IMG/VR virus record: IMGVR_UViG_3300021404_000002
Span: 1-44,963 of that record
DNA length: 44,963 bases
Reading direction: 5' to 3' (one strand)
From: a virus
The notes below the pieces were generated by a model. That model worked only from the letters and a program-made list of their open reading frames with translations, was not told where the DNA came from and searched no databases. Below, in pieces: positions 24,393 through 32,274 of the stretch. Both the position numbers and the translations under genes were made by a program. Every line of letters starts with the position of its first letter. Positions within the stretch are counted from its first letter, which is position 1.

Positions 24393-24573
24393 TGTTTCCT
24401 GCCTCAAATTCAAAGTGCGGGATGTTGGCGAACGTATCTGCTGGTGCGTTTCTCAAAACGTCCATGGCCACTCCCGGAGCAAGCTCGATATTCTGAGCCG
24501 CATGCGGATCCTGGTTGAAGTTTTCCAACACGTTACCCATGAAATTCATCGGTGTAGCTAGCGGAGTACTCAT
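24346..24573 (-). CDS. Small virion-cluster protein
   Basis: This is a 75-residue protein (MSTPLATPMNFMGNVLENFN...) with a Ser/Pro/Gly/Thr-rich end. Its start overlaps the stop of the gene before it (ATGA) and its end overlaps the giant protein's start by 47 bases, so translation is likely coupled. No family is recognised. Confidence 0.6.
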   Translation of the reverse strand: MSTPLATPMNFMGNVLENFNQDPHAAQNIELAPGVAMDVLRNAPADTFANIPHFEFEAGNSDTANPSGPGSPATT

Positions 24574-25046
24574 CGGCCAGGCATTCCATTCACCATGTTC
24601 ACCAGCATACGGGTGGACGGATTAGCATCCGGCATATTTGCCAGCATCTGAAAGTAGGGCATTGCCTGCTGAATCTTTCCCATGTCTGTCTGCGCAGCTT
24701 GCATGGTGGCCTGCTGAGGACCGATAGGTCCCGGGCCGGGACCAAGAGCAGCACCGCTTGTTACAGGTTCATTAGGCCTCTGTGTGGGTGCAGAGAAGGG
24801 AACGACCTGAGCAGCGGCCGGATTCGGTGGCAATTCGCCAGGCTGACCACCAGGAACCTGCATAGGCGCACCCTGCGGAGAGGGAGAAGCAGAAAGTGAA
24901 GCACCCTGCTGTAGAGCCTGGAATTGGCTATTCTCCCCATACTTTGCGTTGGGTAGCTGGCGGAGTGCTTGAGCAGGTCCGCCATCAGTTCTCTTCGATA
25001 GAGGGCCCGGGCCCGAAGCTCCTGCCGGATTCTGCGGTGGGGGCAT
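24570..25046 (-). CDS. Pro/Gly/Gln-rich virion-cluster protein
   Basis: This 158-residue protein is mostly low complexity, with Pro, Gly, Gln and Ala runs (MQVPGGQPGELPPNPAAAQV) and a short helical end (DMGKIQQAMPYFQMLANMPD). It is probably an unfolded linker or assembly protein. GGGAGAG precedes the ATG at 25046; the gene overlaps its upstream neighbour by 62 bases. Confidence 0.6.
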   Translation of the reverse strand: MPPPQNPAGASGPGPLSKRTDGGPAQALRQLPNAKYGENSQFQALQQGASLSASPSPQGAPMQVPGGQPGELPPNPAAAQVVPFSAPTQRPNEPVTSGAALGPGPGPIGPQQATMQAAQTDMGKIQQAMPYFQMLANMPDANPSTRMLVNMVNGMPGR

Positions 25047-25302
25047 CAAACTCTCCCGAGGTTAGCATTTCAATTTCACGAGAAGCCTGTTCAGCAAAGG
25101 CCTGCCGAGATCGCTCAGCGCGGTACTTGGCTAGAGACTCTTCAGTGAGTGAGTAGAAGAAGCTGTGAAAGGCTTTGAAAAGATCCCCGATCAGTTCGAA
25201 GAACGCACCGAGAATAAGCCACTTGGAACCCTTCTTGGGTGAGAGGGGGTTGTAAACAACCCCGATCTCGTCGTCGTCATCGTCCACCGGGATTCGTTCC
25301 AT
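24985..25302 (-). CDS. Acidic protein with hydrophobic middle segment
   Basis: This is a 105-residue protein with an acidic N-terminus (MERIPVDDDDDEIGVV), a hydrophobic/aromatic central segment (WLILGAFFELIGDLFKAFHS) that could be an amphipathic or membrane-active helix, and a charged helical end. The ATG overlaps the upstream TGA. It might take part in DNA ejection; this is inference. Confidence 0.6.
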   Translation of the reverse strand: MERIPVDDDDDEIGVVYNPLSPKKGSKWLILGAFFELIGDLFKAFHSFFYSLTEESLAKYRAERSRQAFAEQASREIEMLTSGEFDAPTAESGRSFGPGPSIEEN

Positions 25303-25673
25303 CAACTAGCAGAGCTTCGCTCAGTGCCCACGGACGGAGCACCCTTGCCCTGGCCCGGATTGTAACTACCACCGACAGGAGTGGACCGGAAACCTCGGAT
25401 ACCCTCGCCCGGCCACTTGTTCGCAACGCCAGTTCCACCGGCCATAGCGGTGAAGTCCATCGAATGACCACTCAGGCCGTCATCATCAACCAGACCCATC
25501 CAGTTGGACTCGATAGCCCCGGTGTTCTCCGGAACAGAGCCGGACTCGAAAGTGTGTTCATCAACGCGGTTGCTTCCCATGCCATCAGGACCCATACTGC
25601 CCTGACGGGGCGGGTCCGGAGGAATAGCATCGGAGAAATTAGGAAGACCGAACTGCCTACCACCCTGGTCCAT
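25302..25673 (-). CDS. Gly/Pro-rich hypothetical protein
   Basis: This 123-residue protein has little regular structure (MDQGGRQFGLPNFSDAIPPD ... GGTGVANKWPGEGIRGF). The ATG at 25673 follows GGAAGG by nine bases; an in-frame TTG upstream lies on the ribosome binding site. No family is recognised. Composition resembles the 132-residue protein at 11163. Confidence 0.6.
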   Translation of the reverse strand: MDQGGRQFGLPNFSDAIPPDPPRQGSMGPDGMGSNRVDEHTFESGSVPENTGAIESNWMGLVDDDGLSGHSMDFTAMAGGTGVANKWPGEGIRGFRSTPVGGSYNPGQGKGAPSVGTERSSAS

Positions 25674-25674
25674 T

Positions 25675-25887
25675 TTAACCAACCTTCCGACCGCAGCAAG
25701 CGGTCTTCACATAGCTAGGAGTTTTGCCCTTGGCAGGGACTACAGTGCCGATCTTAGTGCGTGAACCACACAGTTCACAACCGGCCGGATTCTGAAACTT
25801 TCTAAGTGCACGAACGAATCCTTCGCTCGTGGTATCTACGCCCTCAGCTTCCAAGAGCTTCTTGAGGAGAACGATGTCAGCAGACAT
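25675..25887 (-). CDS. Small zinc-ribbon-like protein next to portal
   Basis: In this 70-residue protein, an N-terminal helical part (IVLLKKLLEAEGVDTTSEGF) is followed by CELCGSRTKIGTVVP and KTACCGRK, a Cys pattern able to hold one zinc ion. AAAGGA lies upstream of the ATG. It directly follows the portal gene. Function unknown. Confidence 0.65.
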   Translation of the reverse strand: MSADIVLLKKLLEAEGVDTTSEGFVRALRKFQNPAGCELCGSRTKIGTVVPAKGKTPSYVKTACCGRKVG

Positions 25888-25905
25888 TGAATAATATTCC
25901 TTTGA

Positions 25906-27720
25906 TCATCCTGCGGGACCTTGACGTTTGACTGAAGCTTGGAGGTTGGGTGCGCCACTTCCACCGGAGAGCCCTGCAAGCATAGACATGATATCTTGCT
26001 GCTGTGGTGCTTGCGGCATTTGGCCACCAGGCGGCCCTGGAGGGCCTTGTGGGGCTCCAGGAGGTCCGGGTGGACCTCCTATACCAGGAGGACCCTGCGG
26101 AGGCCCCTGAGAGGCATCTGTGCCCGGAGGCGGTGGCTTAGGAGTGAAGGCCTTCAGGATCGCCTCATGCAATGGGATACCAGACTCACGAGCCTTCATC
26201 ACACTAGCCAGTTTGGTTAGCGTGTCCGTGGGGTCCATACCCTGGGCAGCCATAGCAGGGACAGACATGGCGGTCTGTGCAAGCATCTGCTTCAGTGCAT
26301 CAGTCAGCTCTTCGGTGTCGATCTGCTCCATGACTTGATCAACGTTAACGTCGAAAGGCAACTGTCGCAGAGCAAAGTCACGACTGATGAGTTTGTCTCC
26401 ACGTGCTTGCAGAAGGAACACAAGGGCGCGGTTAGGGTCCATTCCCGCAGCCATACCGTAGGTGACATCGACTTGGTAAATCCCCTTGATATCACGACTC
26501 GGAACATAGGTTTCCTCAAACTGTTGACCGTTGACTTGGACACGAATGAACCTCTGCTTGTTGGGCCAGAACTTCTCATCCATCTCGAAGGCTGCGCCTA
26601 CGGCGCGCCTCAGACAATCACCGAGAATCAGTTGGTAGGTGCGAACCTTAGAGTCGATAGTCCCGTTAAGCTCTTCCATGCCACGGCCGGTTACGATCGA
26701 GCCTGGAGACTTACCAGTCGCACCCTCAGGGAAACGAGCACCAACAGTCATGTCCTGCGACAGCAGCTCACCCTGCTGCCAAGCAGCAGGAGGCATATCA
26801 GCGGCCACATAGCGAATGCCAGCAGGGTCTGTAGAGCGGATCACACGGTCACGGCCGAAGGGGATGTTCACGACATCCGGGCCGACAACCAGCGGAGCAT
26901 TCACAGACTTTTTAGCTGCGGCCATACCCATCTGTGCGAACACAGCACGAGCAACCTGGATCCAGATCACATCGTCATAGGCTCCACGGTTTTCTTCATC
27001 AAACTTGGGTGTCTCGGCAATGTACACCGGACAGCGGCCAAACTTGTTGGGGATCCGAACCAGTTCAAGATTGTCTCGACTGGGAAGGTACCAGACCAGA
27101 TCATCGTGGTCGTAGTAGGCAATCAGTTCAATTTTCTGGTTACTCTCGGCGTGAGTCCCCGCCCTCAGCGCGGCTGCAAGATGAGGGAACTTCGCACAGA
27201 GCGAGTCCACGTCAGAGTCGTACACCTTGAAAAAGTAGCGCGTTCGCGCGTACACATCCAGCTCATAGTAGCAGCCGATAGGATTCTCAAAGCGAAGTCG
27301 GGGCCCAGCTTCACAGTAGGCATCGCCGAAGTGCGGCTCAAGAATCAGCGGAACAAAACTGTAGGTGTTGAGCCAGTCCGCTGCTTCAACCAGATTGACT
27401 TTCACCCTGGAGTTTTCCAGATAGTTGTGGGCAATCAACGTGCGCCGCTGTGCATACTTTTTCTCACGGTCGGACACCATCACACCAGCAGTGCAAGAGA
27501 TTGTTGGCATAACACCGATCTGCTCCGCAGAGTAGCGGGCTGCCACATCGATAACATTCGACACGATAGGCTTGCGAAAGTCATCGGCCAGCAGCCCGGG
27601 TGCAACACGGTCCAACTCAGAAGCACGCACAGCACGAACCTGGCCCATTCGCAGGTCGCGTTCATAGTGCCGAAGCTTGGTGGCATTCACCTTCCGGGCA
27701 ATGTCTTCAATATTTGCCAT
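25906..27720 (-). CDS. Portal protein
   Basis: This 604-residue protein forms the dodecameric ring through which DNA enters and leaves the head. It follows the terminase gene by three bases and has the usual portal size. Segments such as VVSNVIDVAARYSAEQIGVM-like stem entry, VKVNLVEAADWLNTYSFVPL and the long helical region before QVDVTYGMAAGMDPNRALVF fit phage portal proteins. The C-terminal 80 residues are unusual: a run of Gly-Pro-Pro and Gly-Pro-Gln triplets like collagen. Confidence 0.88.
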   Translation of the reverse strand: MANIEDIARKVNATKLRHYERDLRMGQVRAVRASELDRVAPGLLADDFRKPIVSNVIDVAARYSAEQIGVMPTISCTAGVMVSDREKKYAQRRTLIAHNYLENSRVKVNLVEAADWLNTYSFVPLILEPHFGDAYCEAGPRLRFENPIGCYYELDVYARTRYFFKVYDSDVDSLCAKFPHLAAALRAGTHAESNQKIELIAYYDHDDLVWYLPSRDNLELVRIPNKFGRCPVYIAETPKFDEENRGAYDDVIWIQVARAVFAQMGMAAAKKSVNAPLVVGPDVVNIPFGRDRVIRSTDPAGIRYVAADMPPAAWQQGELLSQDMTVGARFPEGATGKSPGSIVTGRGMEELNGTIDSKVRTYQLILGDCLRRAVGAAFEMDEKFWPNKQRFIRVQVNGQQFEETYVPSRDIKGIYQVDVTYGMAAGMDPNRALVFLLQARGDKLISRDFALRQLPFDVNVDQVMEQIDTEELTDALKQMLAQTAMSVPAMAAQGMDPTDTLTKLASVMKARESGIPLHEAILKAFTPKPPPPGTDASQGPPQGPPGIGGPPGPPGAPQGPPGPPGGQMPQAPQQQDIMSMLAGLSGGSGAPNLQASVKRQGPAG

Positions 27721-27723
27721 GGT

Positions 27724-29661
27724 CTATTGTTCCCACCATCTAGTAGAGTTGGAGATGTAGGGACCGTCCACAGCCGGCTGTTCAGTGATCTGACCCTGCG
27801 AAGCCTGGAACCAGTCGATGTTCAAAATAACCTGTTCTTCACGTTCACGCGGAGAGAGAAAGCCAGAATCCCAGTGTGACGCAACGTCCTGCTGATCCAG
27901 CAGTTCACGACACCGGATCTCCGTAAACCACAACGCCATCACACAGTCTTGGACAGGCGCCCGGTTCATGTTCGGCGTAGGGTACCAGGCAACCAACTGT
28001 TCCACAAGGGCTTGGACTCCAGCATGGTTTCTTCGGGATGGAAGCTCCAGAGCGTTGTGCCCGGCCTCGTAGCCTTTGAACAAGCTTGCCATAGTGGCCA
28101 CGCCCCACTGCGTATCCCATTTATTCTTTCCTGTCGTGTGGGCAGTCATACGAACACCGCGTGAGGACATCCAGGTTCTCAGGTCCTCATCTTGGAGGAT
28201 ACTAGCCTGGTATGCGTTGGACTCGATACGCCATTCATTCACTCCGTAACGTCGTGTCCATTCCTTCATGACCGCTGAAGTCTGCGCAGGGAGCGCGCCG
28301 TGTTGGTTCCAAACATCTAGAAGATATCGGCGACCTGTAGATAGATCAGCTCCCACAACCACCATGGCCGTATAGTTTGTGGCGGCTGGGTCCAGTCCCG
28401 CAACTACGTAAAGTCCAGCCATGCCTTCTGATCGAACACCAGGAAACCCGGGGACAATGACACCCGGAAGACGACCGCCATTGGTACATCCATCGATTTC
28501 CGCCTGTGTGAAAGTAGTAGATTGTGAAATCTGTGCCTGCATGTAGACACGGGACCAGGCCTCAGCAGACATCTGGTTGCGCTTCTCAGCAAGCGCCGGT
28601 CCGTTCCACATCGGATAGAGGCCCTGCTCGTCCGGCTCGATCTTCACCAAGCCAGCAGGTTCCACGTTAGTACGCGGCCAGAGAGTCTTCCAGTTTTTCG
28701 GATCCTCAGTCATCTCCAGCACAGCAGGCTGTGACAGATACGTATAGGGCGACTCGCCCGTCACATACCACTCAGGCTTCCTGATCTCCGAATACAGATC
28801 CTGTGCAGCCAGACGAGTGCCGACGATAATCAGCTTACCCGAACCCGGCTCAAGGCGGGAACCGACGATAGACTGAATCCATTCGATCTGCTTCGCGTAC
28901 TCATGTGCGTTGTCCAGGTCGGCACAATCGTCAAGAATGATCAGGTCAGCACGAGCACCGTAGATCTTTTTACGGATACCGAGTGCCTGCACCGTAGGGT
29001 GCCCCGACATGTTCCTCGGACGGATGTCCGGGTTGACAATGATCACATCCTGCGTCCACTTGGCGCCGTTGCCGTTGTAGCCCTCAGCTGGGGCGAAGTC
29101 CCGCTTGATGTCCTTGAAGGCGATGATGTCCTTGTCCAAGATATTCTTGATAGCCTCAAGGTTCTTCTTGGCACGGTCGGCAGATGCCGACACCAACAGC
29201 ACACGGATGTTCGGGTCCTGGATGATCCGCCATGCAACATAGTTCACACAGAACAGTTGTGACTTGGCGTGGTGCGGAGGAGTGTTGATCAGAAGCAGGT
29301 TGTGATGACCAGGAACGTACGTCTGCTGCGGATGCAGCGAACGAGGGTCACGACCCTCCAACAGATCCAGCCACTGCAACTGATGGTCAAATAGACGCTG
29401 ACCCAGATACACCCTGGAAAAAGTCTCGAAGTCGGGAACAGCCGCTACAGGCTCGCCAGCCTGCTTCGAGCGGATACGCTCAACCTCATCCGAGAACTCC
29501 TTAGCGGGCATCGTATTCGTGCCATTAGCACGATACTTCCAATATTCATAAGTCTTGTAGGACACACCAACAAAGTCACAAGCACGCTGAATGTCCCACC
29601 CCGAAGCAAGCTTATCAAGCAGAATCTTCTGCTTGTCTAGAGTGGACCATTCCTTAGGCAT
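27724..29661 (-). CDS. terL: Terminase large subunit with N-terminal HTH
   Basis: This 645-residue protein is the packaging motor ATPase and nuclease. Residues 10-45 form a helix-turn-helix (GWDIQRACDFVGVSYKTYEY) of the type usual in small terminase subunits. The ATPase has a Walker A-like loop LINTPPHHAKSQ (about 125-135) and Walker B DLIILDDCAD (about 239-248). The nuclease starts at VVAGLDPAATNYTAMVVVGA. No separate small terminase gene is seen nearby. It is the first gene of the late unit. Confidence 0.93.
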   Translation of the reverse strand: MPKEWSTLDKQKILLDKLASGWDIQRACDFVGVSYKTYEYWKYRANGTNTMPAKEFSDEVERIRSKQAGEPVAAVPDFETFSRVYLGQRLFDHQLQWLDLLEGRDPRSLHPQQTYVPGHHNLLLINTPPHHAKSQLFCVNYVAWRIIQDPNIRVLLVSASADRAKKNLEAIKNILDKDIIAFKDIKRDFAPAEGYNGNGAKWTQDVIIVNPDIRPRNMSGHPTVQALGIRKKIYGARADLIILDDCADLDNAHEYAKQIEWIQSIVGSRLEPGSGKLIIVGTRLAAQDLYSEIRKPEWYVTGESPYTYLSQPAVLEMTEDPKNWKTLWPRTNVEPAGLVKIEPDEQGLYPMWNGPALAEKRNQMSAEAWSRVYMQAQISQSTTFTQAEIDGCTNGGRLPGVIVPGFPGVRSEGMAGLYVVAGLDPAATNYTAMVVVGADLSTGRRYLLDVWNQHGALPAQTSAVMKEWTRRYGVNEWRIESNAYQASILQDEDLRTWMSSRGVRMTAHTTGKNKWDTQWGVATMASLFKGYEAGHNALELPSRRNHAGVQALVEQLVAWYPTPNMNRAPVQDCVMALWFTEIRCRELLDQQDVASHWDSGFLSPREREEQVILNIDWFQASQGQITEQPAVDGPYISNSTRWWEQ

Positions 29662-30099
29662 ATCCAGTTACTCCATCATAGGGTGACCTTCGGTGGTCGT
29701 TGGGGGCTCCATAGGGGGAACCATCTTAAGGAGGGGGTTACTCACTAACCCGTTTCGTTCGTAACCCACGGCAACCCCTACAGGGTTGCCTTACGACCAC
29801 CAGATGACGAACACCAGTGAGTCATCTACTAGTTAAGTATAATGGAAGCCCGAAGGGCTTCCTACTAGTTAGTAAGTAACTAGTAACCCTAACGGGTTAC
29901 TTACTGTGTTCCGAACCGGGTTAGGAACACTAAAACCTACTCACTTATACTACCGTCGATTTGATCAAGGTGTGAGCTGGTTTCACCAAAATCGTTACCA
30001 AATTGTTACTAGAATTCTGTCTAGACTGTCCTAGACTGTCCAGGTAAAGCGTAGATTTCTAGAGACCTCACCGTGACATAAGGACACCCTTAGTAGATC
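29662..30099. promoter_or_regulatory. Divergent regulatory region with hairpin array
   Basis: No gene is seen. Four perfect hairpins occur: GGCAACCC/GGGTTGCC (29770-29790), GGAAGCCC/GGGCTTCC (29844-29862), GTAACCC-TAAC-GGGTTAC (29883-29900) and GTGTTCC/GGAACAC (29906-29930). They are separated by repeated CTACTAGTTA and ACTAGTAA boxes. A TATAAT lies at 29838-29843. The region separates the late minus-strand unit from the early plus-strand unit and very likely holds promoters and operators for both. The same hairpin and CTAGTA style recurs at 44068-44118. Confidence 0.55.
30021..30040 (+). repeat. Tandem 10-base direct repeat
   Basis: CTAGACTGTC occurs twice in direct tandem. It could be a protein-binding site or a minimal iteron; only two copies are seen. 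Confidence 0.6.
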
Positions 30100-30216
30100 A
30101 TGAAATTTAGGAAAAAGTTTGCGGAGTGCAGCACAGCACAGCGCCGTCAATGGTTTAACATCGTGGGGTTGATTAGGTGCAAACTGCCTGTCTATGTCTT
30201 GACAACGATGTTGTAA
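30100..30216 (+). CDS. Possible 38-residue basic peptide
   Basis: An ATG frame encodes MKFRKKFAECSTAQRRQWFN and a hydrophobic end (VYVLTTML). The start has the GATCATG context common to the early genes further right, but the nearest AAGGA is too far upstream (about 17 bases). It is listed because it is the only plausible coding frame in a 1-kb intergenic stretch. Confidence 0.25.
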   Translation: MKFRKKFAECSTAQRRQWFNIVGLIRCKLPVYVLTTML

Positions 30217-30695
30217 ACACCTGAACCAGCAGCCGCTCACAGCCTGCATCAACTAGTTGCTCAACTACTGTATGTGGCCATCAACAGTGTGACATCGCTG
30301 TGTTCGTGCGTATGTGTGCTGTATGCACACGTGTTGACAGTGTATGTGGCTGTTGTCGGCTGATACTTGCACGTTTACGCAAGTGTGCAGGTGTTGCTAC
30401 GCCATACAACACTGTCACTGTGATGTCAGCTACTGTCATAAGAGTGTGTTGGTGGATAAGCGGAGGATAATCCTCCGCTTTGTTGAGTGATTAGTCCGTA
30501 GGAAGCTCTGCTTCCGGACCGGAAATGCAACGCATTTCCTCGCAGGTGACTTTGTCTTTCCTTCCGCGCGAGTGAGTGTTGTATATGTGCCCCTCTATGG
30601 CGTGGCGAGGGTCACGTGAGGCTCTGTGAGTGTGTCTGTGTGTGGTCGTATGCCAGAGCCTCTGTGAGGCTCTTAGCGTGGCTGTGAGGGGTTGA
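30217..30695 (+). other. Noncoding leader/intergenic stretch
   Basis: I see no convincing gene here. The stretch is rich in GTGT and ACTGTCA words and has small hairpins (GTGTGC/GCACAC near 30310-30330, CTTGC/GCAAG near 30366-30384). At 30490-30540 two adjacent hairpins, GGAAGC/GCTTCC and GGAAATGC/GCATTTCC, follow the terminator-like stem. A minus-strand frame covering 30491-30799 is judged a shadow. Confidence 0.45.
30458..30480 (+). terminator. Terminator-like hairpin
   Basis: A perfect 10-base stem AAGCGGAGGA/TCCTCCGCTT with loop TAA is followed by TGTTG. It could end a short upstream transcript or insulate the early promoter at 30696. The T tract is short. Confidence 0.5.
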
Positions 30696-30714
30696 TTGAC
30701 AGAGGTGCTAGTGT
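30696..30714 (+). promoter_or_regulatory. Early promoter/operator motif TTGACA-N4-TGCTAGTGT
   Basis: TTGACA (30696) is followed after four bases by the extended -10-like TGCTAGTGT. The same combination occurs upstream of the WhiB gene on the opposite strand at 43929-43948 (five bases between the boxes). The TTGACA is too close to be the -35 of this -10, so it may be an operator half or part of an overlapping promoter. It would serve the first early gene at 30750. Confidence 0.5.
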
Positions 30715-30749
30715 GTGAAGCACAACGAACACGACGGAGGATGAGGATC

Positions 30750-30872
30750 ATGAAGCGTTGCTCTGTGTGCCAGGTGTGGGGCTGGGGACGCGTGTTCATT
30801 CAGATCACGCTGAGGTGTGGCAAGTCGTGGGACGTGTTGGTGTGCACCGGCTGCGAGAAGCACCTGCACTAA
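30750..30872 (+). CDS. Small zinc-ribbon protein
   Basis: This is a 40-residue protein with CSVC at residues 4-7, a middle CGK and CTGC near residues 32-35, a typical two-knuckle zinc ribbon. The ATG at 30750 lies nine bases after GGAGG; an ATG at 30741 directly abuts it. It is the first early gene and is closed by its own strong terminator. Its role is unknown; such small zinc proteins often bind host transcription factors or nucleic acid. Confidence 0.6.
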   Translation: MKRCSVCQVWGWGRVFIQITLRCGKSWDVLVCTGCEKHLH

Positions 30873-30889
30873 TTCCTTCGTGTTCGTAT

Positions 30890-30916
30890 GGACCAGCCCG
30901 AAGGCTGGTCCTTTTT
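30890..30916 (+). terminator. Rho-independent terminator
   Basis: GGACCAGCC-CGAA-GGCTGGTCC followed by TTTTT. It separates the 30750 gene from the following early genes. Confidence 0.92.
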
Positions 30917-31061
30917 CGTGTGTACGGAGCCTGGGTGAGTGGTAAGCTGTTGACTAGTCTTGTATTGATCAAGTAACGAACATGTCACAGCGTGTGCTGT
31001 GACCAGCCAACACTATCGTTACATTGTCGTGACTTGACAGCTAAGGCTGTCAGGAGGAGAG
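30917..31061 (+). promoter_or_regulatory. Early leader with two perfect hairpins
   Basis: A TTGACT at about 30951 may be a -35 element. Two perfect hairpins follow: GTCACAGC-GTGT-GCTGTGAC (30984-31003) and TGACAGC-TAAG-GCTGTCA (31035-31052). A GGAGGAGAG ribosome binding site (31053-31061) then precedes a TTG at 31068 that opens a frame of only nine codons. This may be a leader peptide. From 31098 to 31289 I see nothing certain. Confidence 0.45.
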
Positions 31062-31289
31062 TTCTCGTTGCAAGGCCAGGTACGAACAACCGAATAGCTC
31101 GGCTCCCTACAGCGCCGGATGATGCTCACGCTCGTTACGTAAGTGGGGACTACCGAACGGTTGCAGTGGTTGGCGGTTGCTTGATCCTTCTCAACTGAAG
31201 AAGCGGTGTGTACCAAACGGAAGCCAGAACGCCACGATCCTTTACAGGTGAGCGGAAGGCTGCCTAGTACGGCACACTGTGTTGATTAT

Positions 31290-31409
31290 GATCATTCTCT
31301 CTCCTTGAATGATCGTAGGCAGGCCTACCAGTGGTGCAAGCTGTTGGCTGGTCTGTCTGCGGTCATACGTTCCCAGACACAACGCCTGGTGACGTTGAGA
31401 GGAGAGATC
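31290..31409 (+). promoter_or_regulatory. Hairpin pair and ribosome binding site before 31410
   Basis: GATCATTC/GAATGATC (31290-31314) and the near-palindrome GTAGGC-AG-GCCTAC (31315-31328) lie upstream of GGAGAGATC-ATG. Confidence 0.55.
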
Positions 31410-31601
31410 ATGAACTGGTATCGAGTAACTGTCGAGTTCAACAACATTGACAGCGAGGGTCAGTCGTTCGTGGACAAGATCACCACCTTTCAGGTGGCCA
31501 AAAACGAGCACATGGCGTGCCTGATTGTCGGCGGTGAAGAGTGGGCTGGTGAGGACTTCAGCCACGTTGTGGACGTCTACGCCGTTCTGGAGACGAACTG
31601 A
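31410..31601 (+). CDS. Small early protein
   Basis: This 63-residue protein (MNWYRVTVEFNNIDSEGQSF...) is acidic with alternating beta-like segments. The start at ATG 31410 is set by the GGAGAGATC context shared by the early genes; the frame stays open upstream, but that part contains the hairpins and reads as leader. No family is recognised. Confidence 0.7.
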   Translation: MNWYRVTVEFNNIDSEGQSFVDKITTFQVAKNEHMACLIVGGEEWAGEDFSHVVDVYAVLETN

Positions 31602-31617
31602 CAAAGGTCGAAACCAC

Positions 31618-31679
31618 GGACATGCAATGCATGTCCTGGTCCGTGTGTTGTGCACACGCTGACGAGACCGTAGGAGAGA
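31618..31679 (+). promoter_or_regulatory. Start-associated hairpin before 31683
   Basis: GGACATGC-AAT-GCATGTCC (31618-31636), an 8-base perfect stem, lies upstream of TAGGAGAGA. Confidence 0.55.
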
Positions 31680-31682
31680 ATG

Positions 31683-31952
31683 ATGGACGAGATCGTGGAC
31701 TACATGGCCGAATACCGTATGGCTCCTGAGCTGATCCTGACTGGCTTTCGTAAAGAGGTCAGTTTCACGCTTGAGGTGGCCAAAGTCGGCGGCGGGACAC
31801 TGGGCAAAACATATGAGCCCGGTGAGAAGTGGATCGTCAACAGCTTCATCGATCACGAGCTGATGGAGTCTGTAGTTGTGGAAACTGTGTTTGCTGAACA
31901 AACCCACATGGATGTCATCAAGACATTCGCGGACAGTTGGTTTGGTGTCTGA
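31683..31952 (+). CDS. Small early protein
   Basis: This is an 89-residue protein from the second of two adjacent ATGs (31680 and 31683); the second is better spaced from AGGAGAGA. The sequence (MDEIVDYMAEYRMAPELILT ... TFADSWFGV) has helical ends and a beta-like centre. No family is recognised. Confidence 0.7.
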   Translation: MDEIVDYMAEYRMAPELILTGFRKEVSFTLEVAKVGGGTLGKTYEPGEKWIVNSFIDHELMESVVVETVFAEQTHMDVIKTFADSWFGV

Positions 31953-31975
31953 TCAAGAATTGACAGGTTTGCTTT

Positions 31976-32042
31976 GGTCACACGCCGTGTGACCTTAGTT
32001 GATCAATCAATCCGATTGGTCTTGACAAAGGAGAGAATAATC
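31976..32042 (+). promoter_or_regulatory. Start-associated hairpin before 32043
   Basis: GGTCACAC-GCC-GTGTGACC (31976-31994) is followed by TTGACAAAGGAGAGAATAATC-ATG in sections. A TTGACA also stands just before the hairpin (31960-31965). Confidence 0.55.
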
Positions 32043-32195
32043 ATGGCTGCTGCCACCATCAAGGCTGTCGCTGACTTCTTCGGGCGGAAGCCCGGTCAGA
32101 CCCTCAAGGACTGGTCGGAGGAGTGGAAGTTGCTGTCCGAGACGGACAAGGAGCAGATCAAGGAGGGTATCGGAAACGGCACCCTGACCTACTAG
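32043..32195 (+). CDS. Small early protein
   Basis: This is a 50-residue protein, MAAATIKAVADFFGRKPGQT then LKDWSEEWKLLSETDKEQIK, likely a three-helix bundle. The pattern of a short N-terminal helix followed by LKDWSEEWKxLxxxDKEQIKxG is common in small actinobacteriophage early proteins of unknown role. The ribosome binding site GGAGAGA is ideally spaced. Confidence 0.7.
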   Translation: MAAATIKAVADFFGRKPGQTLKDWSEEWKLLSETDKEQIKEGIGNGTLTY

Positions 32196-32220
32196 CCCCG
32201 TCGAAACCCCGGGAGGGGTC

Positions 32221-32274
32221 TGTACAAGTTGGCTACTTGTGCACTGATGAGACAAGCCACGAGGAGAGAAGATC
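32221..32274 (+). promoter_or_regulatory. Start-associated hairpin before 32275
   Basis: TGTACAAGT-TGGCT-ACTTGTGCA (32221-32243, one G:U pair) lies upstream of GAGGAGAGAAGATC-ATG. Confidence 0.55.

Noticed and set aside
26335-27879. 514-codon open frame on the plus strand
   Set aside because: Antisense to the portal and terminase genes, with no motif and no ribosome binding site.
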